Source: Bacillota bacterium (GTDB taxonomy: Bacteria; Bacillota; Sulfobacillia; JAJZYS01; JAJYTV01). From it: 32,836 nucleotides of DNA. The first letter of the stretch is position 1, and every line of letters begins with the position of its first letter. The stretch lies in the NCBI GenBank assembly GCA_021793315.1, contig JAJYSZ010000031.1, positions 1-32,836 of the forward strand, read 5' to 3'. Under the pieces are notes generated by a model. The model was given only the letters and a program-made list of their open reading frames with translations, searched no databases and was not told the origin of the DNA. Position numbers and translations under genes: made by a program. Of the stretch, positions 1 to 12,296 are shown piece after piece.

Positions 1-167
1 GCCGCGCGGATGTCCGCGGGCACCCGCTCGAGCGCCATGACCGCCACCGCTCCGGCGCGCTCCGCGATCACCGCCTGCTCCGGCGTCGTGACGTCCATGA
101 TCACGCCGCCCTTGAGCATTTCCGCCAAGCCCGCCTTTACGCGGAAGGTTCCCACTTCTCGCTCCAT
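1..167 (-). CDS. pdxS: Pyridoxal 5'-phosphate synthase lyase subunit PdxS, 5' part only
   Basis: The first 55 codons of PdxS run off the left edge. PdxS condenses ribose 5-phosphate, glyceraldehyde 3-phosphate and ammonia (supplied by PdxT) into PLP in the cytoplasm. The visible N-terminus has the family signature: [15 protein letters not shown], then VIMDV with the substrate-binding Asp, then [14 protein letters not shown]. The catalytic lysines lie beyond the window. The ATG at 167 is preceded by a GAGGGGGT ribosome-binding stretch. In Bacillus pdxS also lies near gyrA. A hairpin and an extended -10 promoter lie upstream. Identity is near certain; PdxT should follow outside the window. Confidence 0.95.
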   Translation of the reverse strand, partial: MEREVGTFRVKAGLAEMLKGGVIMDVTTPEQAVIAERAGAVAVMALERVPADIRA

Positions 168-192
168 CTTGCTTTGACCCCCTCGAAAATAG

Positions 193-216
193 ATGGCCTG
201 CCACGGGGCAGGCCAT
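193..216 (-). promoter_or_regulatory. Perfect 10-bp hairpin in the pdxS leader
   Basis: ATGGCCTGCC and GGCAGGCCAT form a perfect 10-bp stem around a 4-base loop (203-206). Read toward pdxS it is followed by CTATTTTC, a weak T-rich stretch, and then the ribosome-binding site. It could be an attenuator or an RNA-stabilising 5' hairpin. The structure is seen; the function is inferred. Confidence 0.4.
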
Positions 217-266
217 GCCTCCGAAACTCATGCGCCGCCCTGGGGCGAACTCTTGTGGTCGACATC

Positions 267-275
267 ATTCTAGCA
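267..275 (-). promoter_or_regulatory. Extended -10 promoter for pdxS
   Basis: On the minus strand this reads TGCTAGAAT, an extended -10 element (TGn plus TAGAAT). No good -35 is visible at 17-18 bases. Transcription would start near 259 and give a leader of about 90 bases containing the hairpin at 193-216. gyrA has the same kind of element, TGCTAAGAT. Confidence 0.45.
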
Positions 276-363
276 TGTGCGGGCGTGGATGGCTCGGTGC
301 CGAACAATACCAGAAGGCATTGTCCCCTGGGTGGCGTACTCACTTTCGGGGAGGCGTCCAGAG

Positions 364-735
364 TTGGCCATCGTCCGCATCGTCAATGAGACCAAGGCGA
401 CAGAACTGGCCGTTCGCGCCACCGTTGCGGACAGCTTCTTCTCGCGCATGCGCGGCCTGCTCGGCCGAAGCGGCCTGCCCAAGGGCGAAGGGCTCGTGAT
501 CGTGCCCTGCAAAAGCGTGCACGCGGCGTTCATGCGGTTTCCCCTCGATGTGCTCTTTCTCGACAGGTCCGGCGTCGTGCGGCATGCGATGCAACTCATG
601 CCCTGGCGTTTTTCGCCGATCGTGTCGACGGCCCACCTGGTCCTTGAGCTTCCCTACGGCACCATCGCAGCTGCGGCGACGGCACCGGGGGACGTCATCC
701 GCATTGTGCTGCCGGAGGCATCTGATGAAGCGTAA
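364..735 (+). CDS. DUF192 family protein
   Basis: A 123-residue protein of the DUF192 (UPF0127) family, whose biochemical role is unknown. Family hallmarks are visible: FFSRMRGLLGRSGLPKGEGL near the N-terminus, the CKSVHAAFMRFPLDVLFLD core, and the VLELPYGTIA segment before the C-terminal VIRIVLP strand. I chose the TTG at 364 because GGGGAGG lies 9 bases upstream and the fold begins there; an upstream ATG at 277 would add residues unlike the family. No signal peptide is visible, although many homologues are exported. The end overlaps the S53 peptidase start by 11 bases, so the two are probably co-translated. Confidence 0.85.
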   Translation: MAIVRIVNETKATELAVRATVADSFFSRMRGLLGRSGLPKGEGLVIVPCKSVHAAFMRFPLDVLFLDRSGVVRHAMQLMPWRFSPIVSTAHLVLELPYGTIAAAATAPGDVIRIVLPEASDEA

Positions 736-2563
736 GCTCCTTTCCGTGACCCTGGGCGGCGCGATCTGCCTGGCCGGAGCGGTCCCCGCCCTGGCGGCAA
801 GCTATGTGACCGCATACGCGAGCGCCCAATCGCTCCTGCTCGCGGGACACAGCGTGACGCCGGACAACGATTCCTTCTGGAACGGCACGAACGTCGCCCC
901 GGTCTCCATCGTCTACCGGGGCAGGCTTTACACCGCGGCGCGCTATGCCGCCACTCTCGCGCACCTCCCGATCCGCTGGGTGCGCAAGAGCCAGATGGTG
1001 GTGCTCGGCGGCACGCCGCCGAGCACCTTGATGGGTGCCGCCGCGCGCGTAGGCTCCTTTCAAGGGGCCGTCGCCGTGCAGATCCGGCACGTGCGGCTCG
1101 TGGTGCGCCGCCGCGAGTGGACGCCCGCGGGCAAGGTCCTGCAGATCGGCAGCGAGAAGCTGCCCGATGCTCTCTATATGGACCGCACGATGTACATGCC
1201 GACATCGCTCCTGGCGACCGCGCTCGGACTAAAGCTCACCTGGCCGCCCCGGAAGACGCCGACGGGCCTCTACGCCCGCATCTCCCTGCCCGTCTCGACC
1301 CTGCAGCCCGGCAGCGTCCTCGGCGTCTCCGCCAACGTCGGCGGCGTGCCCGCGAGCGACCCCATCGGCTTCACCTGGACGATGCACAATCCCGAGGGGA
1401 ACCTTGTGCCGCTGATGGGCGGGAACAGCGCGAGGCAGGAGCAGATCCCCTTCGGCGCCAATGCGGCGCGTGGAGTCTACCGCCTCGGCGTGACCGTCAC
1501 GGATGGCCGCACCGGGCAGCGCACCACCGCGTTCGCGGACATACACCTGCGCGGCGCGGCGCCGGCCGGACTCACGGTGCCGCCTTTCGGCTACGCGCCG
1601 CAGACGATCGCGAGGGCCTACGACATCTACAACACCTGGGTGGGCGGAGACTTCGGCCAGGGCCAAGCAATCGTGCTCTACGAGCGCCAGGGCTTCTCCT
1701 ACCAGGACATCTCCACCTTCGACAACACATTCGGCCTGCCGGCGCCCAGCATCCGCGTGGAGAACCTTTCTGGCCAGAACCTGCCGCCGGGCATCGAGGC
1801 GACGATGGACATCGAGTGGGCGCACGCCCTGGCGCCCTTGAGCCAGCTGATCGTCATCGAGGACAGCGCAGGCGGCTCGTCGCAGGCCTTCCCGTCGAAC
1901 CTCGTGTCGGCGCTGTCGAGCCAGGCCCGCAACGGCGCGCAAATCGCGTCAAGCTCCTGGAGCGTCTTCGCCAGCCAGGGTTCCTTCGAGGGCCCGAACC
2001 AGCAGCTCGCGGCGCTCCAGGCCGAAGGCTTCTCGCTCTTCGCGGCGGGCGGCGACAACCTGGGCCAGGCGGGGCCGCCGCCGCTCGTCTGGCCGGCCGT
2101 CGCTCCGAGCACCGTGGCGGTGGGCGGCACGACGCTCATCGAGCGCAACCAGGCCTCCTTCTTCGAAACGTACTGGAACCAGCCGCCCGTTGCCTCCACC
2201 TTCGGACCGACGTCGTACCCTGCGCCCTACTGGCAGCAGCGCGTGACGGGGAAATCGCAGCGGCAGGTGCCGGACGTCGCGTTCCTGGGCAACCCGCAGA
2301 AGGGCGTCGCCGTCTACATGAACGGCTGGTGGATCGAAGGCGGCACGAGCCTGGGCGCGCCGGCCTGGGCCGCGATCTGGGCCATCTGCCGCGCCGCCGT
2401 GCCGTACGTGCCCTCCGCGTCGCAGGCGCTCTACAACGTCGCGGCATCGCGCTACGGGCCTGGCGCGCTGCATAACCCGCAGGGCAGCACCTACGACCCG
2501 CGCACCGGCATCGGCTCGCCCGACGTGGCAAACCTCATCTCGGCGTTGCGCGCGCTCTATTAG
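725..2563 (+). CDS. Secreted S53 (sedolisin/kumamolisin-type) serine-carboxyl peptidase
   Basis: 612 residues. Residues 1-25 form a signal peptide (KRK, hydrophobic core, ALA-A cleavage). Residues about 55-95 and 145-188 resemble copper amine oxidase N-terminal-like repeats (YRGRLYTAARYAATLA; MDRTMYMPTSLLATALGL). Residues about 195-277 look like an Ig-like beta domain. The S53 catalytic domain follows from about 285, with Glu358 and Asp362 in GIEATMD, the oxyanion Asp444 in AAGGDN, and the nucleophile Ser542 in GGTSLGAPAWAA. A calcium-site-like DPRTGIGSPD lies near the C-terminus. The Asp362-Asp444 spacing (82) matches kumamolisin. The usual S53 activation prodomain is not recognisable. Such enzymes typically act extracellularly at acid pH. 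The ATG at 725 has GGAGG 6 bases upstream. Confidence 0.93.
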   Translation: MKRKLLSVTLGGAICLAGAVPALAASYVTAYASAQSLLLAGHSVTPDNDSFWNGTNVAPVSIVYRGRLYTAARYAATLAHLPIRWVRKSQMVVLGGTPPSTLMGAAARVGSFQGAVAVQIRHVRLVVRRREWTPAGKVLQIGSEKLPDALYMDRTMYMPTSLLATALGLKLTWPPRKTPTGLYARISLPVSTLQPGSVLGVSANVGGVPASDPIGFTWTMHNPEGNLVPLMGGNSARQEQIPFGANAARGVYRLGVTVTDGRTGQRTTAFADIHLRGAAPAGLTVPPFGYAPQTIARAYDIYNTWVGGDFGQGQAIVLYERQGFSYQDISTFDNTFGLPAPSIRVENLSGQNLPPGIEATMDIEWAHALAPLSQLIVIEDSAGGSSQAFPSNLVSALSSQARNGAQIASSSWSVFASQGSFEGPNQQLAALQAEGFSLFAAGGDNLGQAGPPPLVWPAVAPSTVAVGGTTLIERNQASFFETYWNQPPVASTFGPTSYPAPYWQQRVTGKSQRQVPDVAFLGNPQKGVAVYMNGWWIEGGTSLGAPAWAAIWAICRAAVPYVPSASQALYNVAASRYGPGALHNPQGSTYDPRTGIGSPDVANLISALRALY

Positions 2564-2726
2564 AGAGTCTGCGTCCGCGTCGACGACGCGCGTAAAGCCC
2601 GCCCCGCGCGGCTTTGGCAGACGCTTCGATCTTGGCGCAGCATGTACCAACATAACGCGCGCGGCCAAGCAGACTCTAGGCTTGCCCGTCGGAGACGGCG
2701 GGTGATCCGAGGGAGGGGGCTGCCCG

Positions 2727-3533
2727 TTGGTCGGTTCGCACCAGCTGACCGTGTCCGAGGCGATGGGTCTGCACGAGGTCCTGCTCGAAACGTCGACCAC
2801 CATCGACAAGCTCGCGTTCTACGCCGACGAGACGAGGGATCACGAGCTCGAGACGGTGTTCCACGCGCACGAGCGCACTGCAGAGAGGACCTACCAGGAG
2901 CTCATTGGCTACGCTCGTGGGACCGGCACGCAGGAGACAGGCATGACGCAATACGGTTCGCACTTCCGTGGGGAAAGCGGCCAAAAGCCGAGCCGGCAGA
3001 CGGTTCGTCCCGAACCGACCGGCCGCATCGAAGACCGCACCATGGTCCTGGACTGCCTCGTCGACTGCAAGCATGCGGCGACGAAGTTCATGGAAGTGGC
3101 CACGGAGGCTTCGCAGCCTCAGCTGCGCCGGACCCTGGCAGACATCTCGCGCCAGCACCTTGAGTCCGCCTACGAGCTCTACAAGATCGCGGAGCAGCAC
3201 GGCTGGTACCCCAGCCTCAAACCCCACGAGTCCCCGGAGGAATGGCTGCACTCTACGCACCTGCCGCCCACGCATCAGGGGGTCTCGCAGTACGGGACGA
3301 CCTACCAGTCGGCCGACCGCGGCACGACCTATACCGGTGCCACAGACAGGATCCCTGAGACCTACGGCAGCCGCGGATATGCGCAGACGCAGTCCGGTTT
3401 CGGCCGGACGGCCGCCGGCGCGAGCTACGGCTACCAGGCTACGGGACGCAACGAGGTCAGCTATGCGGGGCAGCGTACCGGCGTGCAATACGCCGCGCCG
3501 GACCTAGAACCCACGCAGACCCGTCGCCACTGA
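2727..3533 (+). CDS. CotF-like spore coat protein
   Basis: 268 residues. The region about 100-165 (MVLDCLVDCKHAATKF, then PQLRRTLADISRQHLES, then EQHGWYPS) matches the helical coat F domain of Firmicute spore coat proteins. The N-terminal 10-65 segment looks like a second, diverged copy of the same helical pair (ETSTTIDKLAFYADETRDHE). The C-terminal 90 residues are low complexity, rich in Tyr, Gly, Thr and Gln (QYGTTYQSADRGTTYTG), as in many coat proteins. Start TTG at 2727, 7 bases after GGGAGGGGG. It is convergent with gyrA. A structural role in the coat is inferred from the family. Confidence 0.8.
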   Translation: MVGSHQLTVSEAMGLHEVLLETSTTIDKLAFYADETRDHELETVFHAHERTAERTYQELIGYARGTGTQETGMTQYGSHFRGESGQKPSRQTVRPEPTGRIEDRTMVLDCLVDCKHAATKFMEVATEASQPQLRRTLADISRQHLESAYELYKIAEQHGWYPSLKPHESPEEWLHSTHLPPTHQGVSQYGTTYQSADRGTTYTGATDRIPETYGSRGYAQTQSGFGRTAAGASYGYQATGRNEVSYAGQRTGVQYAAPDLEPTQTRRH

Positions 3534-3550
3534 ACCCAGGACCGGTAGCA

Positions 3551-3602
3551 GGCGAGGGCCGTCCCGAAGGCAGTGCATCACTGCCGGGGGGCGGCCCTCG
3601 CC
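3551..3602. terminator. Hairpin between the convergent coat gene and gyrA
   Basis: GGCGAGGGCCG pairs with CGGCCCTCGCC (11 bp), and the inner GGCAGTG/CACTGCC forms a further 7-bp stem around a CAT loop. It lies between two convergent genes and could act in both directions. There is no T-run on either side. A second G-U-tolerant stem, 3613-3622 with 3634-3643, sits directly after the gyrA stop. Confidence 0.65.
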
Positions 3603-3646
3603 GTGTTATGGGATCGGGTCCCTCGCGACGCGCGGGGCCCGGTCAG

Positions 3647-6100
<2,454 letters not shown>

Positions 6101-6125
6101 TCAGGTCCCTCCACCATTGGCACGC

Positions 6126-6147
6126 AAAAAAATGGGGACACGCCCCA
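6126..6147 (-). promoter_or_regulatory. Short hairpin plus T7 in the gyrA 5' leader
   Basis: On the minus strand TGGGG-CGTGT-CCCCA is followed directly by seven T. It has the shape of an intrinsic terminator but lies at or very near the expected 5' end of the gyrA message. It may be an attenuator if transcription starts further upstream, or a 5' stabilising hairpin. The function is not known. Confidence 0.35.
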
Positions 6148-6152
6148 GACCG

Positions 6153-6161
6153 ATCTTAGCA
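6153..6161 (-). promoter_or_regulatory. Extended -10 promoter for gyrA
   Basis: The minus strand reads TGCTAAGAT, an extended -10 with no good -35 at standard spacing. Transcription would begin near 6146, at the first bases of the hairpin 6133-6147. gyrA needs its own promoter because its neighbours lie on the other strand. Confidence 0.45.
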
Positions 6162-6192
6162 TATCCTTTGCAGCCCTGCAGTGTCCAGGCCG

Positions 6193-6223
6193 TTGGACTC
6201 TAGGCGAGCGCCGGGGCTAGAAT
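6193..6223 (+). promoter_or_regulatory. Possible promoter for the CDF exporter
   Basis: TTGGAC (6193-6198) and TAGAAT (6218-6223) are 19 bases apart, slightly longer than the optimum. Transcription would start about 35 bases before the ATG at 6268. Confidence 0.35.
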
Positions 6224-6267
6224 GTTCACCAATCGGTCGCCTCGATCCGCCCTGGGAAGGAGAGGTC

Positions 6268-7194
6268 ATGGCACACCAGCAGCAGCACGAGCACGGACGC
6301 GGGACGGTCCATGACCGCGAGTCCGGGGAGCACTTCCTGCGCGCCGCCTTCACCCTGGCCATCGTCATTCTGCTGATCGAGGCGGTGGGCGGCTTCATCG
6401 CGCACAGCCTCGGCCTCCTTGGCGACGCGGGGCATGTCCTCACGGACGTGCTGGCGCTCGGGGCCTCCCTCTTCTCGGCGCGCCTGGAGCGCCGCCCGGC
6501 CGTCGGGCGGTGGAGCTACGGCTTCTCGCGGGCTGGCATCCTCGCGGCGCTTTTCAACGCCTCCACGTTGCTGCTCGTGTCCGGTGCCATCGTTGTCGAG
6601 GCGATCGGGCGCCTGATGCATCCCGTTCCCGTGCAGGGAATGATCGTCTGGGTGGTGGCGCTCTTCGGCCTGCTCGGCAACCTGTACATCGGCCTCCGGC
6701 TGCAGGGTGGCCATGACCACGAGAGCCTCAACGTGCGCAGCGCCTGGCTGCACGTGATGACGGACGCCGCAGCCTCGGGCACCGTGCTCCTCTCGGGCGT
6801 CGTCATCGCCCTGACGGGCTGGCGCGTCGCCGACCCGATCGCGTCCATCGTCGTCTCGCTGCTGATCGTCCGCTTCGCCTGGGGCATCCTCGCCGAGACT
6901 GTGGCGATCTTGATGGAGGCGACACCTGGCGACGTGGACCTCGACGCCCTCTGTCGGGCGATCCAGGCGGACAGGTCGGTGCGCTCCTGCCACCACCTGC
7001 ACGTCTGGAGCATCGGCAGCGGCGAGCGTGCCTTGTCGGCGCACCTCGTGCTGGCCGACATGCCGCTCGCCGACACGGGGGCCGTCATAGCGCGCGCCTC
7101 AGACGTGCTCGAGGAGCGCTTCGGCATTGCCCACTGCACCTTCCAGGTGGAGAGCCAGGGACGCCCCTGCGGCGACGGCGGCTGCGTGTCATAA
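6268..7194 (+). CDS. Cation diffusion facilitator family metal exporter (CzcD/ZitB-like)
   Basis: 308 residues with six predicted membrane helices. The CDF metal site is present: DAGHVLTD (H56 and D60) in helix 2 and LHVMTDAAAS (HxxxD) in helix 5. The cytoplasmic domain after about residue 215 carries HHLHVWSIGSGERALSAHL, typical of the ZitB/CzcD branch. The N-terminus is His-rich (AHQQQHEHG) and the C-terminus has CGDGGC, both possible metal ligands. It probably exports Zn2+ or related divalent ions by proton antiport. ATG at 6268 follows AAGGAGAGG. It sits divergent to gyrA. The metal cannot be fixed from the sequence. Confidence 0.92.
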   Translation: MAHQQQHEHGRGTVHDRESGEHFLRAAFTLAIVILLIEAVGGFIAHSLGLLGDAGHVLTDVLALGASLFSARLERRPAVGRWSYGFSRAGILAALFNASTLLLVSGAIVVEAIGRLMHPVPVQGMIVWVVALFGLLGNLYIGLRLQGGHDHESLNVRSAWLHVMTDAAASGTVLLSGVVIALTGWRVADPIASIVVSLLIVRFAWGILAETVAILMEATPGDVDLDALCRAIQADRSVRSCHHLHVWSIGSGERALSAHLVLADMPLADTGAVIARASDVLEERFGIAHCTFQVESQGRPCGDGGCVS

Positions 7195-7324
7195 TCCTTG
7201 CGCTGGTGCGTCGACATTCCCACGTCCCCCACAGCTGGGGAGAACCGGCCCCAGAGCGGCCTGCATTCTGTCCCTATCGGTACGCAGAGCACGTGGTGCC
7301 CCGCCGACATCCGCAGGAGGGTCT

Positions 7325-8383
7325 ATGCAACAAATTCCCTTGGAACCGACTCTGGAAGAGTGGCGTCAGCTGTATCAGACCGCCGACGAATTCAGGCAAC
7401 TTGCCCCTTGGGACTACATGGCCGACACGGACCTCTTTGCGGTCGTCGAGCCCGAGAGCGGCCGCACGGGCTACTGCTCCGTCTTCGGCGCCGGGGGCGA
7501 GATCTTCGGCCTCGCGGTCTTCCTGGGAGCTCGAGGCTTTGCGACCTTCAACCTGCAGGCCTCCAGTCATGAGAGGGACTTCGCGCAGGTTGACGCAACA
7601 GAACTCATGGAGCGGCTGCCTTACGCACTCATGGCCACCTTCGAGAACGTAGGCGACCTTGAGCCGCACGATATAGAGCAGATCCAAGAGCTCGGCTTGC
7701 AGTATCGCGGCGCGAAGACGCGGCCGATGTTCCGCCTGCATGAACCGGGCTATGGGCCATGGTACCTGGGGCGCGAGGACGTTCGGTTCCTCGCCTTCGT
7801 GCTTGCGGAGGCCAAGTCTGTCGTACGCCGCTTCAAGCAGAACCCCGACCTCGTGCAGGCGGCAGACCCCCTGCGGACGATCTTCACGCGCGTCCCGTTG
7901 GAAGGCAGCATGGTGGACTCCTGGACGGAGGCTCCGCCCCTGGAGCCAGCTCAATATCCAGCGCTTGATACCGGCGACCTGCTGCGCCGCACCCGCTACC
8001 AGAAGCCTCGGCAGACGACCACGACCTGGGAAGTGGACTACTTTTACCTGCCACGACTGCTGGCGCAGGACGAATCCGGGCGTCCGGCTTTCCCGCGGGT
8101 AGTCCTTTGCGTGGACAGGAGTACCGGGCGGCCGGTAGACACCCTGGCCGCCACGGCGGTCAACTTCTATCGTGAGGCGCCGATGCGCATCTTCGAAACG
8201 ATGCTGCGACGCGGAGTACCCCGGCGCATCCGCGTCCGCCGCCTCGACGCCCTGGCAACGCTCGCGCCTGTAGCCGAGGCTGTCGGGGCCAAGCTGGTCC
8301 TGGTCGAGAGGCTTGATCTGCTGGATGCCTACAAGCATGATCTTGTCGATCATATCGGGGACGATCTCAGCCTATTGGAATAA
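7325..8383 (+). CDS. DUF6930/DUF7309-type protein of unknown function
   Basis: 352 residues, soluble, with no signal peptide. I recognise the style of the DUF7309/DUF6930 families: an N-terminal region beginning EWRQLYQTADEFRQLAPW with a beta-rich part (VEPESGRTGYCSVFGAGGE, FGLAVFLGARG), and a C-terminal domain with VVLCVDRSTGRPVDTLA. The function is not known. ATG at 7325 is preceded by AGGAGGG. The 130-base gap before it contains a small stem (CCCCA-CAGC-TGGGG, 7227-7240). It ends at a strong hairpin shared with the convergent gyrB. The family assignment is from memory of motifs and should be taken as likely, not certain. Confidence 0.65.
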   Translation: MQQIPLEPTLEEWRQLYQTADEFRQLAPWDYMADTDLFAVVEPESGRTGYCSVFGAGGEIFGLAVFLGARGFATFNLQASSHERDFAQVDATELMERLPYALMATFENVGDLEPHDIEQIQELGLQYRGAKTRPMFRLHEPGYGPWYLGREDVRFLAFVLAEAKSVVRRFKQNPDLVQAADPLRTIFTRVPLEGSMVDSWTEAPPLEPAQYPALDTGDLLRRTRYQKPRQTTTTWEVDYFYLPRLLAQDESGRPAFPRVVLCVDRSTGRPVDTLAATAVNFYREAPMRIFETMLRRGVPRRIRVRRLDALATLAPVAEAVGAKLVLVERLDLLDAYKHDLVDHIGDDLSLLE

Positions 8384-8394
8384 CGGCACAAACA

Positions 8395-8433
8395 GCCCAG
8401 GGAGCCGCATCGCTCGGATGCGGCTCCCTGGGC
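8395..8433. terminator. Bidirectional hairpin between the DUF6930-type gene and gyrB
   Basis: A perfect 17-bp stem, 8395-8411 with 8417-8433, closes a 5-base loop (GCTCG). Flanking CACAA and TTGTG could extend it. It lies between convergent genes 8383 and 8445. No long T-run follows on either strand, though the minus side reads TGTTTGTG. Confidence 0.8.
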
Positions 8434-8444
8434 GTTGTGCGGGA

Positions 8445-10565
<2,121 letters not shown>

Positions 10566-10588
<23 letters not shown>

Positions 10589-11015
10589 ACGGATCTCCCT
10601 CCTTGCGCGACCCAAGTGTTGTAAATGCGTTGCGCAGTTCCGGATCCCGGATGAGATCCGCCGCCGGCCCAGGTGGAGGGGGCGGTGCGACTGGCCTGCG
10701 CGGCAGATCCGCAAGAGACTCTGGACGCGGCAGGGTACCCTGTCGCAGGCGGATGTCGCGCACGTCGACGCCATGCCGCTTCAAGGCCTCGAGGATGACG
10801 GGCCTTGCGAATGAGGTTTCCTCCGCCCATACGCCGGAATCGGCGACAAGCCAGAGGACACCCCGCTCAATGCGCAGCGGGCGCACGTGCCGCGCGACCT
10901 CGGTACCGACGATCTCCTCCCAGTGGCCGTAGGCACTGTAAAGGCGCATCTGCCGGACGAAGCCGGTGCTTGCGACAAATCCCTTGATGATCTCCCCCAG
11001 TCTCGATTCTACCAT
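10566..11015 (-). CDS. dciA: DciA-like protein (DUF721)
   Basis: 149 residues of the DUF721 family. The fold is visible in the first 90 residues: a short helix, YSAYGHWEEIVGTEVARHVRPLRIERGVLWLVADSGVWAEE in pieces, typical of DciA N-terminal KH-like domains. The rest is proline-rich and probably disordered. DciA helps load or operate the replicative helicase DnaB in bacteria without DnaC or DnaI-type loaders. Its place between recF and gyrB is common in clostridia and related lineages. ATG at 11015 overlaps the recF stop by 7 bases. I did not see a DnaI or DnaD gene in the window. Confidence 0.8.
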
Positions 11016-12082
11016 GTCCTTACGTAGTCTCCGTCACGCACTGCGTAGGTCATGCCAGGCTGCATGCCGGCGAGTGCGGATTCTGTCGTGGTGACGATGG
11101 TCTGCGTCCCTGTCGCCGCCAGGAGAAGATTTCTCCTTCGGTCCTGGTCGAGTTCAGAAAGCACGTCATCCAGCAAAAGCACCGGTGGCCCGCCGGGACC
11201 CTCTCCGAGGAGCGACACGGCCGCGAGCTTGAAGGCTACGAGCACGGTGCGCTGCTCGCCCTGCGAGCCGTAGAGCCTGAGGTCACGCCCGTCGATCTCT
11301 GCTTTCAGGTCGTCCCGATGAGGTCCGAGCAGACTCGTCCGTCGCCGCAGTTCGTCCTCCCTGAGCTCGGCAAGAAGCGACAGGGCTGCGGTCGGATCGG
11401 ACGCCTTGAGGGACGGTTCGTAGGAGAGCGAGGCCGGTGCACCGCCCGCGATCTCCCCGCTGCGGGCCGAAAAGTGCGGCGCCAGTCGCTCAATGAGCCT
11501 GTGGCGCTCGTGGGTCAGAGCGACGGCCGCCTGGGCCCAGGCGGCGTCCCATGTGGCGAGGAGTTCCTTCGGCGGTCGCTCGTAGGTGCGCAAGAGCGCG
11601 TTCCGCTGGCGCAGCACCTGTCCATAGCGTACGTGCGCCTGCCGGTACGCTACGGACGCCTGGCCGACATCAAGGTCAAGAAGCCGGCGGCGGTCAGCCG
11701 GTGCCCCTTTGAGGGCCAGCAGGTCCTCGGGCGCGAACAGCACCGCGGCAAAGTCGCCGAGAGGGTCCTGTCCACGCCGGAAGAGCTTGCCCTCGCGCTG
11801 GCGCGTGACCCGTCCTCCCTCCACACGCGCCGTCAGCTGGTATTCGCCGCTCGAACGCTGGATGCGCGCGCGCAGATAGGCCTGGGGCCTTTGGAAGGCG
11901 ATCAGCTCCTCGGGCCGCGATGTGCGGTGGGAGCGACCCGTCGCCAGCAGGAAGACGGCTTCGAGAAGATTCGTCTTGCCCTGCGCGTTAGGTCCCGTAA
12001 AGAGCGTGAGCCCCGGGTCGAACTCCACCTCGGCAGCCTGAACGTTGCGCCAGCTCTCGAGCGACAGCGTCTCAACGATCAT
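11009..12082 (-). CDS. recF: DNA replication and repair protein RecF
   Basis: 357 residues, normal for RecF. It is an SMC-like ABC ATPase that helps RecA load at gaps with RecO and RecR. The Walker A is GPNAQGKTNLLEA near residue 30, the ABC signature lies around LYGSQGEQRT, and the Walker B is LLLDDVLSELDQDRR. The ATG at 12082 gives the family start MIVETLSLESWRNV; the reading frame stays open upstream to 12124, but those residues are not RecF-like. It overlaps rlbA by 11 bases. Confidence 0.96.
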   Translation of the reverse strand: MIVETLSLESWRNVQAAEVEFDPGLTLFTGPNAQGKTNLLEAVFLLATGRSHRTSRPEELIAFQRPQAYLRARIQRSSGEYQLTARVEGGRVTRQREGKLFRRGQDPLGDFAAVLFAPEDLLALKGAPADRRRLLDLDVGQASVAYRQAHVRYGQVLRQRNALLRTYERPPKELLATWDAAWAQAAVALTHERHRLIERLAPHFSARSGEIAGGAPASLSYEPSLKASDPTAALSLLAELREDELRRRTSLLGPHRDDLKAEIDGRDLRLYGSQGEQRTVLVAFKLAAVSLLGEGPGGPPVLLLDDVLSELDQDRRRNLLLAATGTQTIVTTTESALAGMQPGMTYAVRDGDYVRTW

Positions 12083-12296
12083 CGCTCGTGATCTCCATGT
12101 CCTCGCCGGCGAAGGAGAGGACATCTCCCAAGTGCACGATGTGGCTGCGCCTCGTCTCCACCTGCCCGTTCACGGCCACCTGTCCCTGCTGGACGAGCAG
12201 TTTCGCCTGGCCGCCGGTCTCCGCCCAGCCGGCAATGTGCACGGCCGCCTGCAGAGGAAGCCCCTGCTCGGCATCACGGATCGGCAGAGTGCGCAT
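12072..12296 (-). CDS. rlbA: S4-domain RNA-binding protein (YaaA/RlbA)
   Basis: 74 residues, almost entirely an S4 RNA-binding domain: GGQAKLLVQQGQVAVNGQVE, then RRSHIVHLGDVLSF. It is found between dnaN and recF in most Firmicutes and is thought to bind ribosomal RNA; the exact job is not settled. The ATG at 12296 overlaps the dnaN stop as ATGA, and no clear ribosome-binding site is visible, so translation is probably coupled to dnaN. Conserved position supports the assignment. Confidence 0.88.
   Translation of the reverse strand: MRTLPIRDAEQGLPLQAAVHIAGWAETGGQAKLLVQQGQVAVNGQVETRRSHIVHLGDVLSFAGEDMEITSDDR

Noticed and set aside
1117-2475. Alternate-frame open frame within the S53 peptidase
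   Set aside because: Arg/Pro/Ala-rich shadow frame; the S53 frame explains the region fully.
2594-2615. AAAGCC/GGCTTT stem after the S53 peptidase as a terminator
   Set aside because: Only 6 bp with a 10-base loop and no T-run; too weak to call.
2651-2658. CATAACGC as a mother-cell sigma -10 for the CotF-like gene
   Set aside because: Lacks the final T of CATANNNT and no fitting -35 is visible.
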